A DNA stretch of 21,576 bases from JBEKEX01 sp050013615. GTDB lineage: Bacteria; Chloroflexota; Anaerolineae; Anaerolineales; Anaerolineaceae. Below, piece after piece: positions 1 through 7,785 of this stretch (position 1 is its first letter; the number at the start of each line of letters is the position of its first letter). The position numbers and the translations under genes are program-made. Location of the stretch: NCBI GenBank assembly GCA_050013615.1, contig JBEKEX010000015.1:1-21576 (forward strand). The letters are read 5' to 3'. The notes beneath the pieces were generated by a model. That model did no database searches, was not told the origin of the DNA, and saw only the letters and a list, made by a program, of their open reading frames with translations.

Positions 1-746
1 GTCGCTTTCTCATGGATCACAGCCTGCAACGCACGCGCCACACCTGCTGGACATTCATCCTGCCAGATATTGCGTCCCAGGTTTACACCGATGGCGCCCT
101 TCTGCAAGCCGTCATATACGAACTGGAATACCTCGGAAATATTATCGGTTTTAGGTCCGCCCGCGATCACGACCGGCACAGGGCAGCCGTTCACAATCTT
201 TTCGAACCCATCACAATAATAGGTTTTGACTACCCGGGCTCCCATCTCTGCACAGATACGGCAAGCCAGCGATAGATAGCGGACTTCCTTTTTCTGATCC
301 ATCTCGCGGCCTACGGCCGTAACAGCCATGACGGGTATGCCATAAGGTTCACACTCATTGATCAGCCGGGTCAAAGCCAACAGTGTCTGGTGCTCATGTT
401 CCGTCCCGATAAAGACGGATAACCCGACCGACTCGACGTTCAAACGGATAATATCATCTATCGAGATGACCAGATCCTCATCTGCCAACGTCTCTCCTGC
501 CATGGTAGCGCCGCCGGAAACACGCAATATCTTGCCAACTTCCGTCGCAGGGTCGATTGCCGCGCGCAACACACCGCGGGTGGCGAAAATTGCATCGATG
601 TATTTTGCAACAGGCACAAGTGTTTCACCCGGCTTTTCCAAGCCGTGGGTCGGTCCCATGATGTAACCATGGTCCATTGCCATATAAAAGCAATGCCCAT
701 CCGGCTTAATCAACTTTGACAAACGATTTTCCATTCCCCAATCCAT
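1..746 (-). CDS. DhnA/LsrF-type class I aldolase (partial, 3' end outside window)
   Basis: The first 248 residues of a protein closely resembling LsrF, the thiolase/aldolase that processes phosphorylated AI-2, and the wider DhnA class I aldolase family. Visible family landmarks are an N-terminal DWGMENRLSKL, MDHGYIMGPTHGLEKPGE, AVTAVGREM, GARVVKTYYCDGFEKIV (its Lys is the expected Schiff-base residue), VPVVIAGGPK and GAIGVNLGRNIWQ near the cut end. The ATG at 746 is preceded by GGAGG eight bases upstream, and an in-frame TAG lies a little further up. It is the last visible gene of a SorC/PTS operon, so it probably cleaves or rearranges the phosphorylated sugar brought in by that PTS. Whether the substrate is an AI-2-like phosphate or a ketose phosphate cannot be told from sequence. 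The family call is firm; the substrate is inference. Confidence 0.88.
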   Translation of the reverse strand, partial: MDWGMENRLSKLIKPDGHCFYMAMDHGYIMGPTHGLEKPGETLVPVAKYIDAIFATRGVLRAAIDPATEVGKILRVSGGATMAGETLADEDLVISIDDIIRLNVESVGLSVFIGTEHEHQTLLALTRLINECEPYGIPVMAVTAVGREMDQKKEVRYLSLACRICAEMGARVVKTYYCDGFEKIVNGCPVPVVIAGGPKTDNISEVFQFVYDGLQKGAIGVNLGRNIWQDECPAGVARALQAVIHEKA

Positions 747-777
747 ACCATTAACCTCCGATCTCTTAACCTAATTA

Positions 778-799
778 ACCCTATGCAAATTCTTAGGGT
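778..799. repeat. short inverted repeat between EIIB and aldolase genes
   Basis: ACCCTA (778-783) and TAGGGT (794-799) form a 6-bp perfect inverted repeat with a 10-base loop in the 98-base gap between two co-directional operon genes. It has no T-run. It could tune processing or translation of the downstream aldolase message, or be chance. Confidence 0.25.
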
Positions 800-844
800 G
801 CGATGTTAACTTCAAGGTGTTGCCCATTTATAAAAGGGTAGATA

Positions 845-1150
845 TTACTTCGCCTTCTTTGCCAAGGCCTCTCTCAACGTTTTTTCAATTTGATCAAGAA
901 CCGGTCCTTTGCCTATTCCAGTGAGAAATGCCAGTGATGTGATTGCCGGGATTCCATAATCACCTGTAAACTGATTGGTGGTTACGATGAGATCGACGCC
1001 CTGCACCCTACCAGGAATCTCGGCGGTTTTGCATTGCCGGGTTTCGACATCCAAACCGCGCTCCTGCATGGCTTCTGCAATTTCGACTGCCACTACCGTG
1101 GAAGTAGCTATCCCGGTACCGCATGAAACCAATACGATCAGTTTACCCAT
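845..1150 (-). CDS. PTS EIIB component, galactitol-type
   Basis: A 101-residue phosphotransferase EIIB protein. It passes phosphate from EIIA to the sugar through an active-site cysteine, here Cys10 in VSCGTGIATSTVVA, the P-loop-like motif of the GatB/lactose superfamily. A later TTNQFTGDYGIPAI segment also fits GatB. An ATG at 1162 is in frame, but its codons overlap the GGAGG that serves the ATG at 1150 (GGAGG-CTCAA-ATG), so the later start is preferred. The EIIA gene is 44 bases upstream and an LsrF-like aldolase lies downstream. No EIIC permease is visible; it presumably lies beyond the left edge or elsewhere. Confidence 0.9.
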   Translation of the reverse strand: MGKLIVLVSCGTGIATSTVVAVEIAEAMQERGLDVETRQCKTAEIPGRVQGVDLIVTTNQFTGDYGIPAITSLAFLTGIGKGPVLDQIEKTLREALAKKAK

Positions 1151-1194
1151 TTGAGCCTCCATTGAAGTTTTTCATAATTAATTACGAAGATCAT

Positions 1195-1662
1195 CTATAC
1201 CGCTTTCAAGGCAGCACGGACATCTTTATAATTCTTAGCTTTCATCAACTCATCTATCACCTCAGGGCGTTGCAATACTCCTGCAATTTCCTTCAGCATT
1301 TCCACCTGAGCCTTGGGTTGGTCGAGTGCCATGACAAACACCAAGCTGACCTTCACTTCTTCGTCTGTTGCCACCATATTGTGGAATATGACCGGTTGCT
1401 TCAAAGTCGCCAAAGCCAATCCGCATTTGACCACATGCTCGATATCGGTATGAGGAATGGCTGCATTCACTTCGCCGGAAAGTGGCAACCCGGTTGGCAT
1501 CACCTTTTCTCTTTCCATTGCAGCATTTGCAAAACTATCACGTACATAACCAGCATCCAACAGCTGTTTGCTCAGATGGTCGATCACTTCCTTGGAATCA
1601 GCCGCTGCCAGATTCAGACAAACTGCGCTGGGCTCCAACAACTCTAAAATCTTATTTGCCAT
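1195..1662 (-). CDS. PTS EIIA component, fructose/mannitol/galactitol (EIIA-2) type
   Basis: A 155-residue soluble EIIA of the mannitol/fructose fold. HPr phosphorylates it on a conserved histidine, here His71 in AAIPHTDIEHV, and it hands the phosphate to EIIB. The preceding MPTGLPLSGEVNA is the usual family context before the histidine. Full length for a single-domain EIIA, with no fused EIIB. It starts 15 bases after the SorC regulator gene stops and ends 44 bases before the EIIB gene, so the three are almost certainly co-transcribed. The pairing with a GatB-like EIIB favours a galactitol-family permease, but the sugar is unproven. Confidence 0.92.
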   Translation of the reverse strand: MANKILELLEPSAVCLNLAAADSKEVIDHLSKQLLDAGYVRDSFANAAMEREKVMPTGLPLSGEVNAAIPHTDIEHVVKCGLALATLKQPVIFHNMVATDEEVKVSLVFVMALDQPKAQVEMLKEIAGVLQRPEVIDELMKAKNYKDVRAALKAV

Positions 1663-1677
1663 GTTAATCTACATCCT

Positions 1678-2652
1678 TTAATAATTATGATTTGCTCGGC
1701 GTACCAACTCGCTGGCCACCAAATGATCCGTCACTATAATATTTATATAACCGCCAAGGATAGCGCCCTGGATGGCATCGACTTTTCCCATCCCCCCAGC
1801 CACCCCTATCCGAACTGGAATTGCCTTTAAGCTATCTTCATCGATCGACATCATCCGCCGTTGAAATCCCAAACTGCGCAAAGTTCCGGTCGAGTCAAAA
1901 TGAATGCCACACACACCACCCACTGCTCCATCGGAACGCAATTCATCCAATTCTTCCCGCGACAGATAGCCTGCTTTATAGTAGCTGGAATAGTCCGGGG
2001 CAGTGCTACCAATTCCCAGCAAAGCGACTGTGCACTGGCGGGCAATGGAAAGCGTTTCACAAATACTTTGGTTCTTGTATAGGGCATTCGCCGTTTGTTC
2101 ACTATCTACGAGAAAGGGCGCATTGAGATAATAGGCTTCGCCGCCTAACTTTTGTGCCAACCGCTGAACAATTCCATGCCCGTCATAACGCAAGTTCCGC
2201 GAGCCCAACGCACCAACCATCTGGGTTATTTTGCATGGAATGGGTTCTTCCACTTCCAATGCATCGACCACTGCACTGACCGTTGTGCCCCACGGCAACC
2301 CCAACACCATATTGGGGCGGAAATAATCTTTGATCACATGCGCCGCTGCATCACCCAGGTTTTTCAATAAGTTGCGATCACCTAACCTGGCGCTCAAAAT
2401 AAAAGCCGCGCGCAAACCGAATAATCGAATTAAATCAGCCTGCAGATCGCGGTCGAATGATAGTGGGCGGTGCACAGTAATTTCCACAATATTTTGTCGG
2501 CGTGCTTCGGTCAATAGCCGTGATACCATGGAACGAGTTACACCAATTTTTTTTGCAATTTGTGCTTGCGTCTTATCCTGAAAAAAATACATCTCAGCCA
2601 CATCGGCCAATAAATCTACTCGCTCTTCCGATGCGCGTTGATCTGTTGCCAT
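1678..2652 (-). CDS. SorC/DeoR-family sugar-responsive regulator of the PTS operon
   Basis: A 324-residue regulator. Residues about 15-60 form the winged HTH (DKTQAQIAKKIGVTRSMVSR); the rest is the SorC effector domain, a NagB-like fold that binds phosphorylated sugars, with GLPWGTTVSAVV as its phosphate-loop region and GVAGGMGKVDAI near the end. A TTG at 2658 is in frame, but AAGGA lies eight bases before the ATG at 2652 and only two before the TTG, so ATG is chosen. As first gene of the operon it probably senses the phosphosugar made by the EIIA/EIIB system and controls its own promoter; palindromic candidate sites lie just upstream. Confidence 0.92.
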   Translation of the reverse strand: MATDQRASEERVDLLADVAEMYFFQDKTQAQIAKKIGVTRSMVSRLLTEARRQNIVEITVHRPLSFDRDLQADLIRLFGLRAAFILSARLGDRNLLKNLGDAAAHVIKDYFRPNMVLGLPWGTTVSAVVDALEVEEPIPCKITQMVGALGSRNLRYDGHGIVQRLAQKLGGEAYYLNAPFLVDSEQTANALYKNQSICETLSIARQCTVALLGIGSTAPDYSSYYKAGYLSREELDELRSDGAVGGVCGIHFDSTGTLRSLGFQRRMMSIDEDSLKAIPVRIGVAGGMGKVDAIQGAILGGYINIIVTDHLVASELVRRANHNY

Positions 2653-2750
2653 TAACAAGTTCCTTCGACCACAAAACCCAGAGTGGACATATAAGCTTTA
2701 TGCTCTAGAAAAGTGTCGTGACATCATTACAATCAAATAAGTTTGAAATT

Positions 2751-2790
2751 TGTGATTCGGAATTCACATAAGTCATGAAGGCTGCACATA
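2751..2790. promoter_or_regulatory. candidate SorC operator region
   Basis: Two kinds of symmetry sit just downstream of the predicted start point of the PTS operon. TGTGATTC (2751-2758) faces GAATTCACA (2760-2768), an imperfect palindrome. CACATA occurs at 2765-2770 and again at 2785-2790, exactly 20 bases apart, about two helical turns. That position would let a repressor block transcription. It resembles a CRP half-site pair but the spacing is 8 rather than 6, so I do not call it CRP. Confidence 0.4.
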
Positions 2791-2794
2791 GGTG

Positions 2795-2823
2795 AATATA
2801 GCATGTTTGTCGTATAGAGTCAA
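2795..2823 (-). promoter_or_regulatory. sigma70-type promoter of the SorC-PTS operon
   Basis: Read on the minus strand: TTGACT (2818-2823), 17 bases, TATATT (2795-2800). This is close to the housekeeping consensus with ideal spacing. It would start transcription near 2788, leaving a leader of about 135 bases before the regulator's ATG at 2652; the leader contains the candidate operators. Confidence 0.7.
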
Positions 2824-2849
2824 TACTTACGGAAAGTTTTAAGCTAATT

Positions 2850-3665
2850 TTAATGTTCGCGCCGCAACTGCCCTTCCAGCATCTTCAAATCGATTCGCGA
2901 CGTCAAATCCAGACTTAACGGTGTGACCGCCACCATTTTCTTCACGAAGACGGCATAAGAATCGGTATCGACCGCAAAGTGTTGATAATCCGTCTCCATA
3001 CGATATTTGATCACATTAGGCTGCGTCCAATCCGACCGTGTGGGCGGGAGGGGTAGATAAAGCGATGCTGGCGTAGACCGCACCACCTGCCAGGGGGTGT
3101 CTTGCGTCGCTCCGGCCGGTACTTCGACCTTAAGAACATGCACGTCTTCTGGAAATGCCTTACGTAAACATTGTCGCGCAAAAAAAGCGCTAAAGATACC
3201 CGCAACTGAAAAGTCCACCCGCTCAGAATGTGTGAAAGTCTCTTCTTCCGCGACCTGCATGGAAACCGCCATGGCAGGGATGCCGAAGCTGGCAGCTTCC
3301 AGAGCCGCGCCGATGGTCCCGGAGCGTGTGATGTCCGAACCGGTATTCGCACCGTAATTGATGCCGGAGACCACCAGGTCTGGCTTGGCCGGCATGATCT
3401 CGAATAGCGAATACTGTACCACCTGCGCGGGCGTGGCACCGACTGAAAAAGCTTGCCACTCTTTGCCCTTATACGTGATGGTCCGCCGTTCGATCTTCCC
3501 ATCAGTTATGGGCGGCGTGCTGCGCGCGAAGCTGGTCGATTGTGTACGCGGAGCACAAACCCAAATTTCTCCCAACGGTGCCAAAGCATCGACTGCCGCC
3601 CACAGCCCCGGCGAGTCGATCCCATCATCATTGGTAACCAAGATGCGAGCATTCCCTTCCGCCAT
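2850..3665 (-). CDS. surE: 5'/3'-nucleotidase SurE
   Basis: A 271-residue SurE phosphatase, which removes phosphate from nucleoside 5'- and 3'-monophosphates and sometimes short polyphosphate, using a divalent metal. Family signatures are all present: ILVTNDDGIDSPG at the N terminus (metal ligands Asp13 and Asp14), LVVSGINYGANTGSD around residue 100 (metal ligand Asn103), and SGTIGAALEAASFGIPA next to it. Length is normal. GGAGGGAAA precedes the ATG. It begins 42 bases after the amidase gene, so the two probably share a message. Confidence 0.95.
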   Translation of the reverse strand: MAEGNARILVTNDDGIDSPGLWAAVDALAPLGEIWVCAPRTQSTSFARSTPPITDGKIERRTITYKGKEWQAFSVGATPAQVVQYSLFEIMPAKPDLVVSGINYGANTGSDITRSGTIGAALEAASFGIPAMAVSMQVAEEETFTHSERVDFSVAGIFSAFFARQCLRKAFPEDVHVLKVEVPAGATQDTPWQVVRSTPASLYLPLPPTRSDWTQPNVIKYRMETDYQHFAVDTDSYAVFVKKMVAVTPLSLDLTSRIDLKMLEGQLRREH

Positions 3666-3707
3666 TTTCCCTCCGCAAGGTTTCCTGAAGATATGTCGAC
3701 CGAATGA

Positions 3708-4628
3708 TCAATCGGCCAGCGCATCCCGGATGATCGATTTCGATAATTTACACACGGCAGTGAAATTGGAACTGACCAGGTTACCCATCTCATATTCCAC
3801 GCTTTGGCTCATCAGCACATTGGCAGCTTCCAGTGATAGTCCATAATCTTCCATCAGCCAGCGCACCATTTCGGTGGTGGCGCATTGAACTGCCAAATCC
3901 AACGGTCGGGCGTTGCCAATAGTGTACAGATACGTCTTATCTTCGCCCCTCAACCAACGGATGTGAACAGGATTGTTCTTCACCAGTCCCACCTCGAACG
4001 TGACCTCACACGAAGTCTCTAGACCGGCGCCAGTAACCTCACCCTGACTCTGCACCGCATGGCCGTCACCCATGAAAAGCAATCCGCCCGGAACGAATAC
4101 GGGCAAATAAATGGTCATTCCCTCCACCATACCGTAATAATCCATGTTGCCGCCAAAATTACCGCAGGTGTAGGTGGTAATTGCTTCGCCGCGTTCGGGA
4201 GCAACTCCCAAACACCCCAGCACCGGTCTGATCGGCACTTCCACCCTCTTTAATGGTTTGGGTGGATTTTTGAGGATCACTTTATTATGTTCGAAATCGA
4301 TCTCCCAAAAGTTCTGGGTCCGTTCAGGCAAATGCTGACAGAAAGCAGCCTCTACCAGGTGCGGCCGCAGCATATCGTAACTCCAACCATCCCGACGATT
4401 GAGAGTGATATTAAGTAATTTCACTACCAACCGATCGCCGGGTTCAGCTCCTTCGACATAAAACGGTCCGACTTGCGGGTTGGGTGATTGTGAAACCTGT
4501 TTGCCATCCTTGTCGAAACCGTGAGCATCCACCAAATAAGTATGGATCACTTCACCAGGCTTGACTTTGCAAGCTGCCGGATGGCTTCCAAAAGTATTGT
4601 AATAAATGGTCGGCATAAAGCTTTTCAT
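3708..4628 (-). CDS. acetamidase/formamidase-family amidase
   Basis: A 306-residue member of the FmdA/AmdA family, which hydrolyses small amides such as formamide and acetamide to ammonia and the acid. The pattern GDGHAVQSQGEVTGAGLET near residues 188-206 corresponds to the family's conserved GDxHAxQGxGE block, and the N-terminal PGEVIHTYLVDAHG and later EGAEPGDRLVV also fit. Length matches the short form of the family. GGAGG lies four bases before the ATG. The gene is divergent from the SorC regulator of the dehydrogenase operon and is followed by surE. The actual substrate is unknown; some members are of uncertain function. Confidence 0.87.
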   Translation of the reverse strand: MKSFMPTIYYNTFGSHPAACKVKPGEVIHTYLVDAHGFDKDGKQVSQSPNPQVGPFYVEGAEPGDRLVVKLLNITLNRRDGWSYDMLRPHLVEAAFCQHLPERTQNFWEIDFEHNKVILKNPPKPLKRVEVPIRPVLGCLGVAPERGEAITTYTCGNFGGNMDYYGMVEGMTIYLPVFVPGGLLFMGDGHAVQSQGEVTGAGLETSCEVTFEVGLVKNNPVHIRWLRGEDKTYLYTIGNARPLDLAVQCATTEMVRWLMEDYGLSLEAANVLMSQSVEYEMGNLVSSNFTAVCKLSKSIIRDALAD

Positions 4629-4658
4629 TGTGCCTCCGAAAACAAATGCTCACACCCC

Positions 4659-4687
4659 TTGAAAATATTTCTGGATATTGATATAAT
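4659..4687 (+). promoter_or_regulatory. sigma70-type promoter of the SorC2-dehydrogenase operon
   Basis: TTGAAA (4659-4664), 17 bases, TATAAT (4682-4687). Predicted start near 4694, giving a leader of about 33 bases before the regulator's ATG at 4727. That leader has no obvious Shine-Dalgarno sequence. Confidence 0.75.
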
Positions 4688-4697
4688 AATCACTACT

Positions 4698-4711
4698 TGA
4701 AATTAATTTCA
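4698..4711. promoter_or_regulatory. perfect 14-bp palindrome, candidate operator
   Basis: TGAAATTAATTTCA reads the same on both strands and lies directly downstream of the predicted transcription start of the SorC2 gene and about 70 bases before the divergent amidase gene. A regulator bound here could control both directions. The binding protein is most simply the SorC2 product, but this is inference. Confidence 0.45.
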
Positions 4712-4726
4712 TCTTAACCTACCCCT

Positions 4727-5692
4727 ATGAATGAACTCCTTTTCGATGTCGATAATGCCCGTTTGATCAGCCGCATCTTAACTCTATATTACCAGGAAGA
4801 CAAGAGCCAAGGTGAAATCGGCAACCTGCTGGGTCTATCCACGGCAAAAGTGAACCGCTTGATCAAATATGCCCGTGACATGGGCATGGTCGAGATCAGC
4901 ATCAATCCGCCATTCAAGAATCTTTTCGATTTGGAGAGCAAGCTCGAGGAAAGCAGCGGTGTAAACACTGCAATCATTGTACCCCACCTGGCAGATGATC
5001 CCAACACCACTCTGCAACAAGTAGGCTCTGCAGCAGCACGTTATCTCGTCGACCACCTGCGCGATGGCGATACCATTACCATGGGAGGCGGCCGGGCCCT
5101 ATCCGCCATGGTTCAGGCGCTGAATGCCGGCCACCAATTCGACGTCAAGGTGGTGCCTGCCACAGGCGGCGTCCAGGGACGGCATTACACCGATACCAAC
5201 AACCTGGCAGCCGAAGCTGCCCGCAAACTGGGCGGGCGCTCTTTCCAGCTCCATGCCCCTGCTTATACCGACACAGCAGAAGAACGCGATGCGTTCCTTG
5301 CTCAGCACCATATCAAAGATATCCTCGATCTATCGCGCAAAGCCCAGGTGGCTGTTTGCGGTGTCGGTGCATTGAGCCTCGACACATCCAGTTATATGCA
5401 ATTTTCAGGACTTAGCAACAAAGACTTGCGTCACATTCAAACAGACGATTGCGGTGTCGGGGAAATCCTCGCACAGGTGATAAATAGCGATGGTGAGCCC
5501 TGCGCACCCGCTTATTCTGAACGAGTCATCGGCCTGTCGCTGGACGAGCTGCGCACGATCCCGTTGACCATTGGACTGGCCGCAACGTCGGAAAAAGCAG
5601 CCCCAATCGCCGCTGCACTGAAAGGTCACTATTTCAAAACCATAATAACCGATGAGATCACTGCTTTGGAGGTATTGAAACATTTTGATTGA
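4727..5692 (+). CDS. SorC/DeoR-family regulator of the dehydrogenase operon
   Basis: A 321-residue SorC-family regulator. The HTH is at about residues 15-55 (EDKSQGEIGNLLGLSTAKVNR) and the effector domain follows, with TMGGGRALSAMV as the sugar-phosphate loop and TGGVQGRHYTDTN downstream. It lies 56 bases before the E1 alpha gene in the same direction and behind a good promoter, so it is probably the local regulator of the dehydrogenase genes. This is an unusual regulator for pyruvate dehydrogenase and suggests control by a phosphorylated sugar or related metabolite. It is a paralogue of the regulator at 1678-2652, similar in layout though not closely related in sequence by eye. Confidence 0.9.
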   Translation: MNELLFDVDNARLISRILTLYYQEDKSQGEIGNLLGLSTAKVNRLIKYARDMGMVEISINPPFKNLFDLESKLEESSGVNTAIIVPHLADDPNTTLQQVGSAAARYLVDHLRDGDTITMGGGRALSAMVQALNAGHQFDVKVVPATGGVQGRHYTDTNNLAAEAARKLGGRSFQLHAPAYTDTAEERDAFLAQHHIKDILDLSRKAQVAVCGVGALSLDTSSYMQFSGLSNKDLRHIQTDDCGVGEILAQVINSDGEPCAPAYSERVIGLSLDELRTIPLTIGLAATSEKAAPIAAALKGHYFKTIITDEITALEVLKHFD

Positions 5693-5748
5693 TCTTAAAG
5701 TTACCCATCATTTAACTATCGAATTTTTAGAATTCAGGGAGTCGAACT

Positions 5749-6780
5749 ATGCCCGAACATGTAGTTGAAATACAAGAAGAACTAAAACTTGACCCCGCTA
5801 TCAAACGCAAGCTGCTAAAGCAAATCCCTGCAGAGCGGTTGAAGTGGATGTTGACAAAAATGTATCAGACGCGTTTCTTCGAAGAAAATGCGGAGGCATT
5901 GTATATCCGCGGCCTGGTACATGGCACGATGCACCTTTCCATCGGCATGGAAGCTTCGCCTATCGGCAGCATCGCCGCCATTAACGATGACGATCTCATC
6001 CTCCACCACCATCGTGGTCACGGCCACACCATTGCCAAGAGTGCTGACCTCACCTTGATGACGGCAGAATTCCTGGGAAAAGAAGCCGGCTATTGCCACG
6101 GCCGAGGCGGCTCCATGCACATTGCCGATATCAAAGGTGGCAACCTGGGTGCGAACGGTATCGTCGGGGGCGGTCTGCCCATTGCAGTCGGCATTGGATT
6201 AGCGTTACAGATGCAGCACTCCAAACAAATTTTGCTCAATTTCTTCGGAGATGGTGCAACGAATGAAGGCTCGTTCCACGAAGCTTTGAACCTGGCTTCC
6301 GTCTGGAAGTCGCCGATCGTTTTCATTTGCGACAATAACCAGTACGGCATGTCGATGGCCGTCGAGAAATCCATGAACATCAAGCACATCTCCGAACGGG
6401 CTTGTGCATATGGCATCCCCGGCGTGACCGTGGATGGCAATGACGTCTTTGCCGTTTACGATGCCGTCTCCACCGCCGTCAAATACGTCCGCGAAGGCAA
6501 TGGCCCTTACCTGGTCGAGAATCTTTCCTACCGCTGGCGTGGACATTCGAAGAGTGACCGCAACCTGTACCGTTCGCCGGAAGAGATTGCCGAATGGCAG
6601 GCATTCGATCCCATTCCGCGCTTTGCGTCAGCGTTGGTATCGGCCAAGATTTTGACCGAAGAAGAAGTTAAACAAATTGCGGAACAGGCAAAAAAGACAA
6701 TTGATAACGCAGCAGAAGAAGCATTAAAAATGCCTGAACCCTCACCTGAAAATATGGAAGCTGAGGTATACGCGCCATGA
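5749..6780 (+). CDS. pdhA: pyruvate/acetoin-type dehydrogenase E1 component, alpha subunit
   Basis: A 343-residue thiamine-diphosphate-dependent E1 alpha subunit. With E1 beta it decarboxylates the 2-oxo acid and transfers the acyl or hydroxyalkyl group to the lipoyl arm of E2. The ThDP motif runs from GDGATNEGSFHEALN at about residue 168 to ICDNN at about 196. HHHRGHGH and GRGGSMHIAD upstream and YRWRGHSKSD downstream are typical of PdhA/AcoA. GGGAG precedes the ATG. Its last codon overlaps the E1 beta start by four bases (ATGA), so translation is coupled. PdhA and AcoA cannot be separated reliably by eye; the substrate may be pyruvate or acetoin. Confidence 0.93.
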   Translation: MPEHVVEIQEELKLDPAIKRKLLKQIPAERLKWMLTKMYQTRFFEENAEALYIRGLVHGTMHLSIGMEASPIGSIAAINDDDLILHHHRGHGHTIAKSADLTLMTAEFLGKEAGYCHGRGGSMHIADIKGGNLGANGIVGGGLPIAVGIGLALQMQHSKQILLNFFGDGATNEGSFHEALNLASVWKSPIVFICDNNQYGMSMAVEKSMNIKHISERACAYGIPGVTVDGNDVFAVYDAVSTAVKYVREGNGPYLVENLSYRWRGHSKSDRNLYRSPEEIAEWQAFDPIPRFASALVSAKILTEEEVKQIAEQAKKTIDNAAEEALKMPEPSPENMEAEVYAP

Positions 6781-7781
6781 CAGAAGAACAAAAAACCCGA
6801 GAAATATCGTACCTTGAAGCCATCCGCGAAGCGATGAGCCAGGAAATGCGCCGGGACGAGAAGGTATTCCTGATCGGCGAAGACATTGGAGTATACGGGG
6901 GTGGCTTCGGTGTAACTAAAGGGATGCTGGAAGAATTCGGTCCAGAGCGTGTGCGCGACACCCCCATTTCTGAAGCTGCCATCGCTGGTGCAGCCACCGG
7001 TGCAGCCCTGATGGGCATGCGTCCCATCATGGAAATCATGTTCATGGACTTCATCACCATTGCCATGGACCAGATCAGCAACCAGGCCGGCAAAATGCGT
7101 TTTATGTTCGGCGGCAATTGCTCGATCCCCATGGTGATCCGCACTCCCGCTGGTTCCGGCACCGGCGCTGCCGAGCAGCACAGCGGCAGCGTGGAGAATT
7201 GGTTTGTGCACATGCCCGGCATCAAAGTGGTAGCCCCATCCACCCCGGCCGACGCCAAAGGGCTGCTCGTTACTGCCATCCGGGATAACAACCCCGTCCT
7301 CTTCGAGGAACACAAACTGCTGTACCGCACCAAGGGTATCGTCCCTGAAGACTTGTATACAATCCCGCTGGGCAAAGCGGACATCAAGCGCCCCGGCAAG
7401 GATTTGACCATCCTGACCTACTCCAACGAAGTGCTGCATTCCCTGGAAGCCGCAGAGATCCTGGCAAAAGAGAACATCGACATCGAAGTGGTCGACCTGA
7501 GGTCGCTGAAACCGTTGGACACCGAGACCATCGTGCAATCGGTCAGCAAGACCGGCCGTGTCTTGATCGTCCACGAAGCCAATAAGATCGGCGGCTTCGG
7601 TGGTGAACTGGCGGCCGTTATTTGTGAAAGCGAAGCTTTCGACCGCTTGGATGCACCTATTATCCGACTGGGCGGCCGTGATATTCCTATCCCCTACAAC
7701 CGCACTTTGGAACGCGCTGCAACCCCCCAGGTAGAGGACATTGTCGCCCGGGCACGTACCCTGGCGACGGAAGGGAGATGA
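6777..7781 (+). CDS. pdhB: pyruvate/acetoin-type dehydrogenase E1 component, beta subunit
   Basis: A 334-residue E1 beta subunit, which completes the ThDP site and forms the alpha2beta2 E1 heterotetramer. Family segments are visible in order: FLIGEDIGVYGGGFGVTKG, DTPISEAAIAGAATGAAL, GAAEQHSGSVENWF, GIKVVAPSTPADAKGLL, EVVDLRSLKPLD, IPIPYNRTLERAATP. It overlaps the E1 alpha gene by four bases and stops five bases before the E2 start. Length is normal for the family. Confidence 0.94.
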   Translation: MTEEQKTREISYLEAIREAMSQEMRRDEKVFLIGEDIGVYGGGFGVTKGMLEEFGPERVRDTPISEAAIAGAATGAALMGMRPIMEIMFMDFITIAMDQISNQAGKMRFMFGGNCSIPMVIRTPAGSGTGAAEQHSGSVENWFVHMPGIKVVAPSTPADAKGLLVTAIRDNNPVLFEEHKLLYRTKGIVPEDLYTIPLGKADIKRPGKDLTILTYSNEVLHSLEAAEILAKENIDIEVVDLRSLKPLDTETIVQSVSKTGRVLIVHEANKIGGFGGELAAVICESEAFDRLDAPIIRLGGRDIPIPYNRTLERAATPQVEDIVARARTLATEGR

Positions 7782-7785
7782 CCTG

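Noticed and set aside
2751..2768. CRP/Fnr binding site
   Set aside because: TGTGA and TCACA are separated by 8 bases rather than 6, and the outer bases do not fit.
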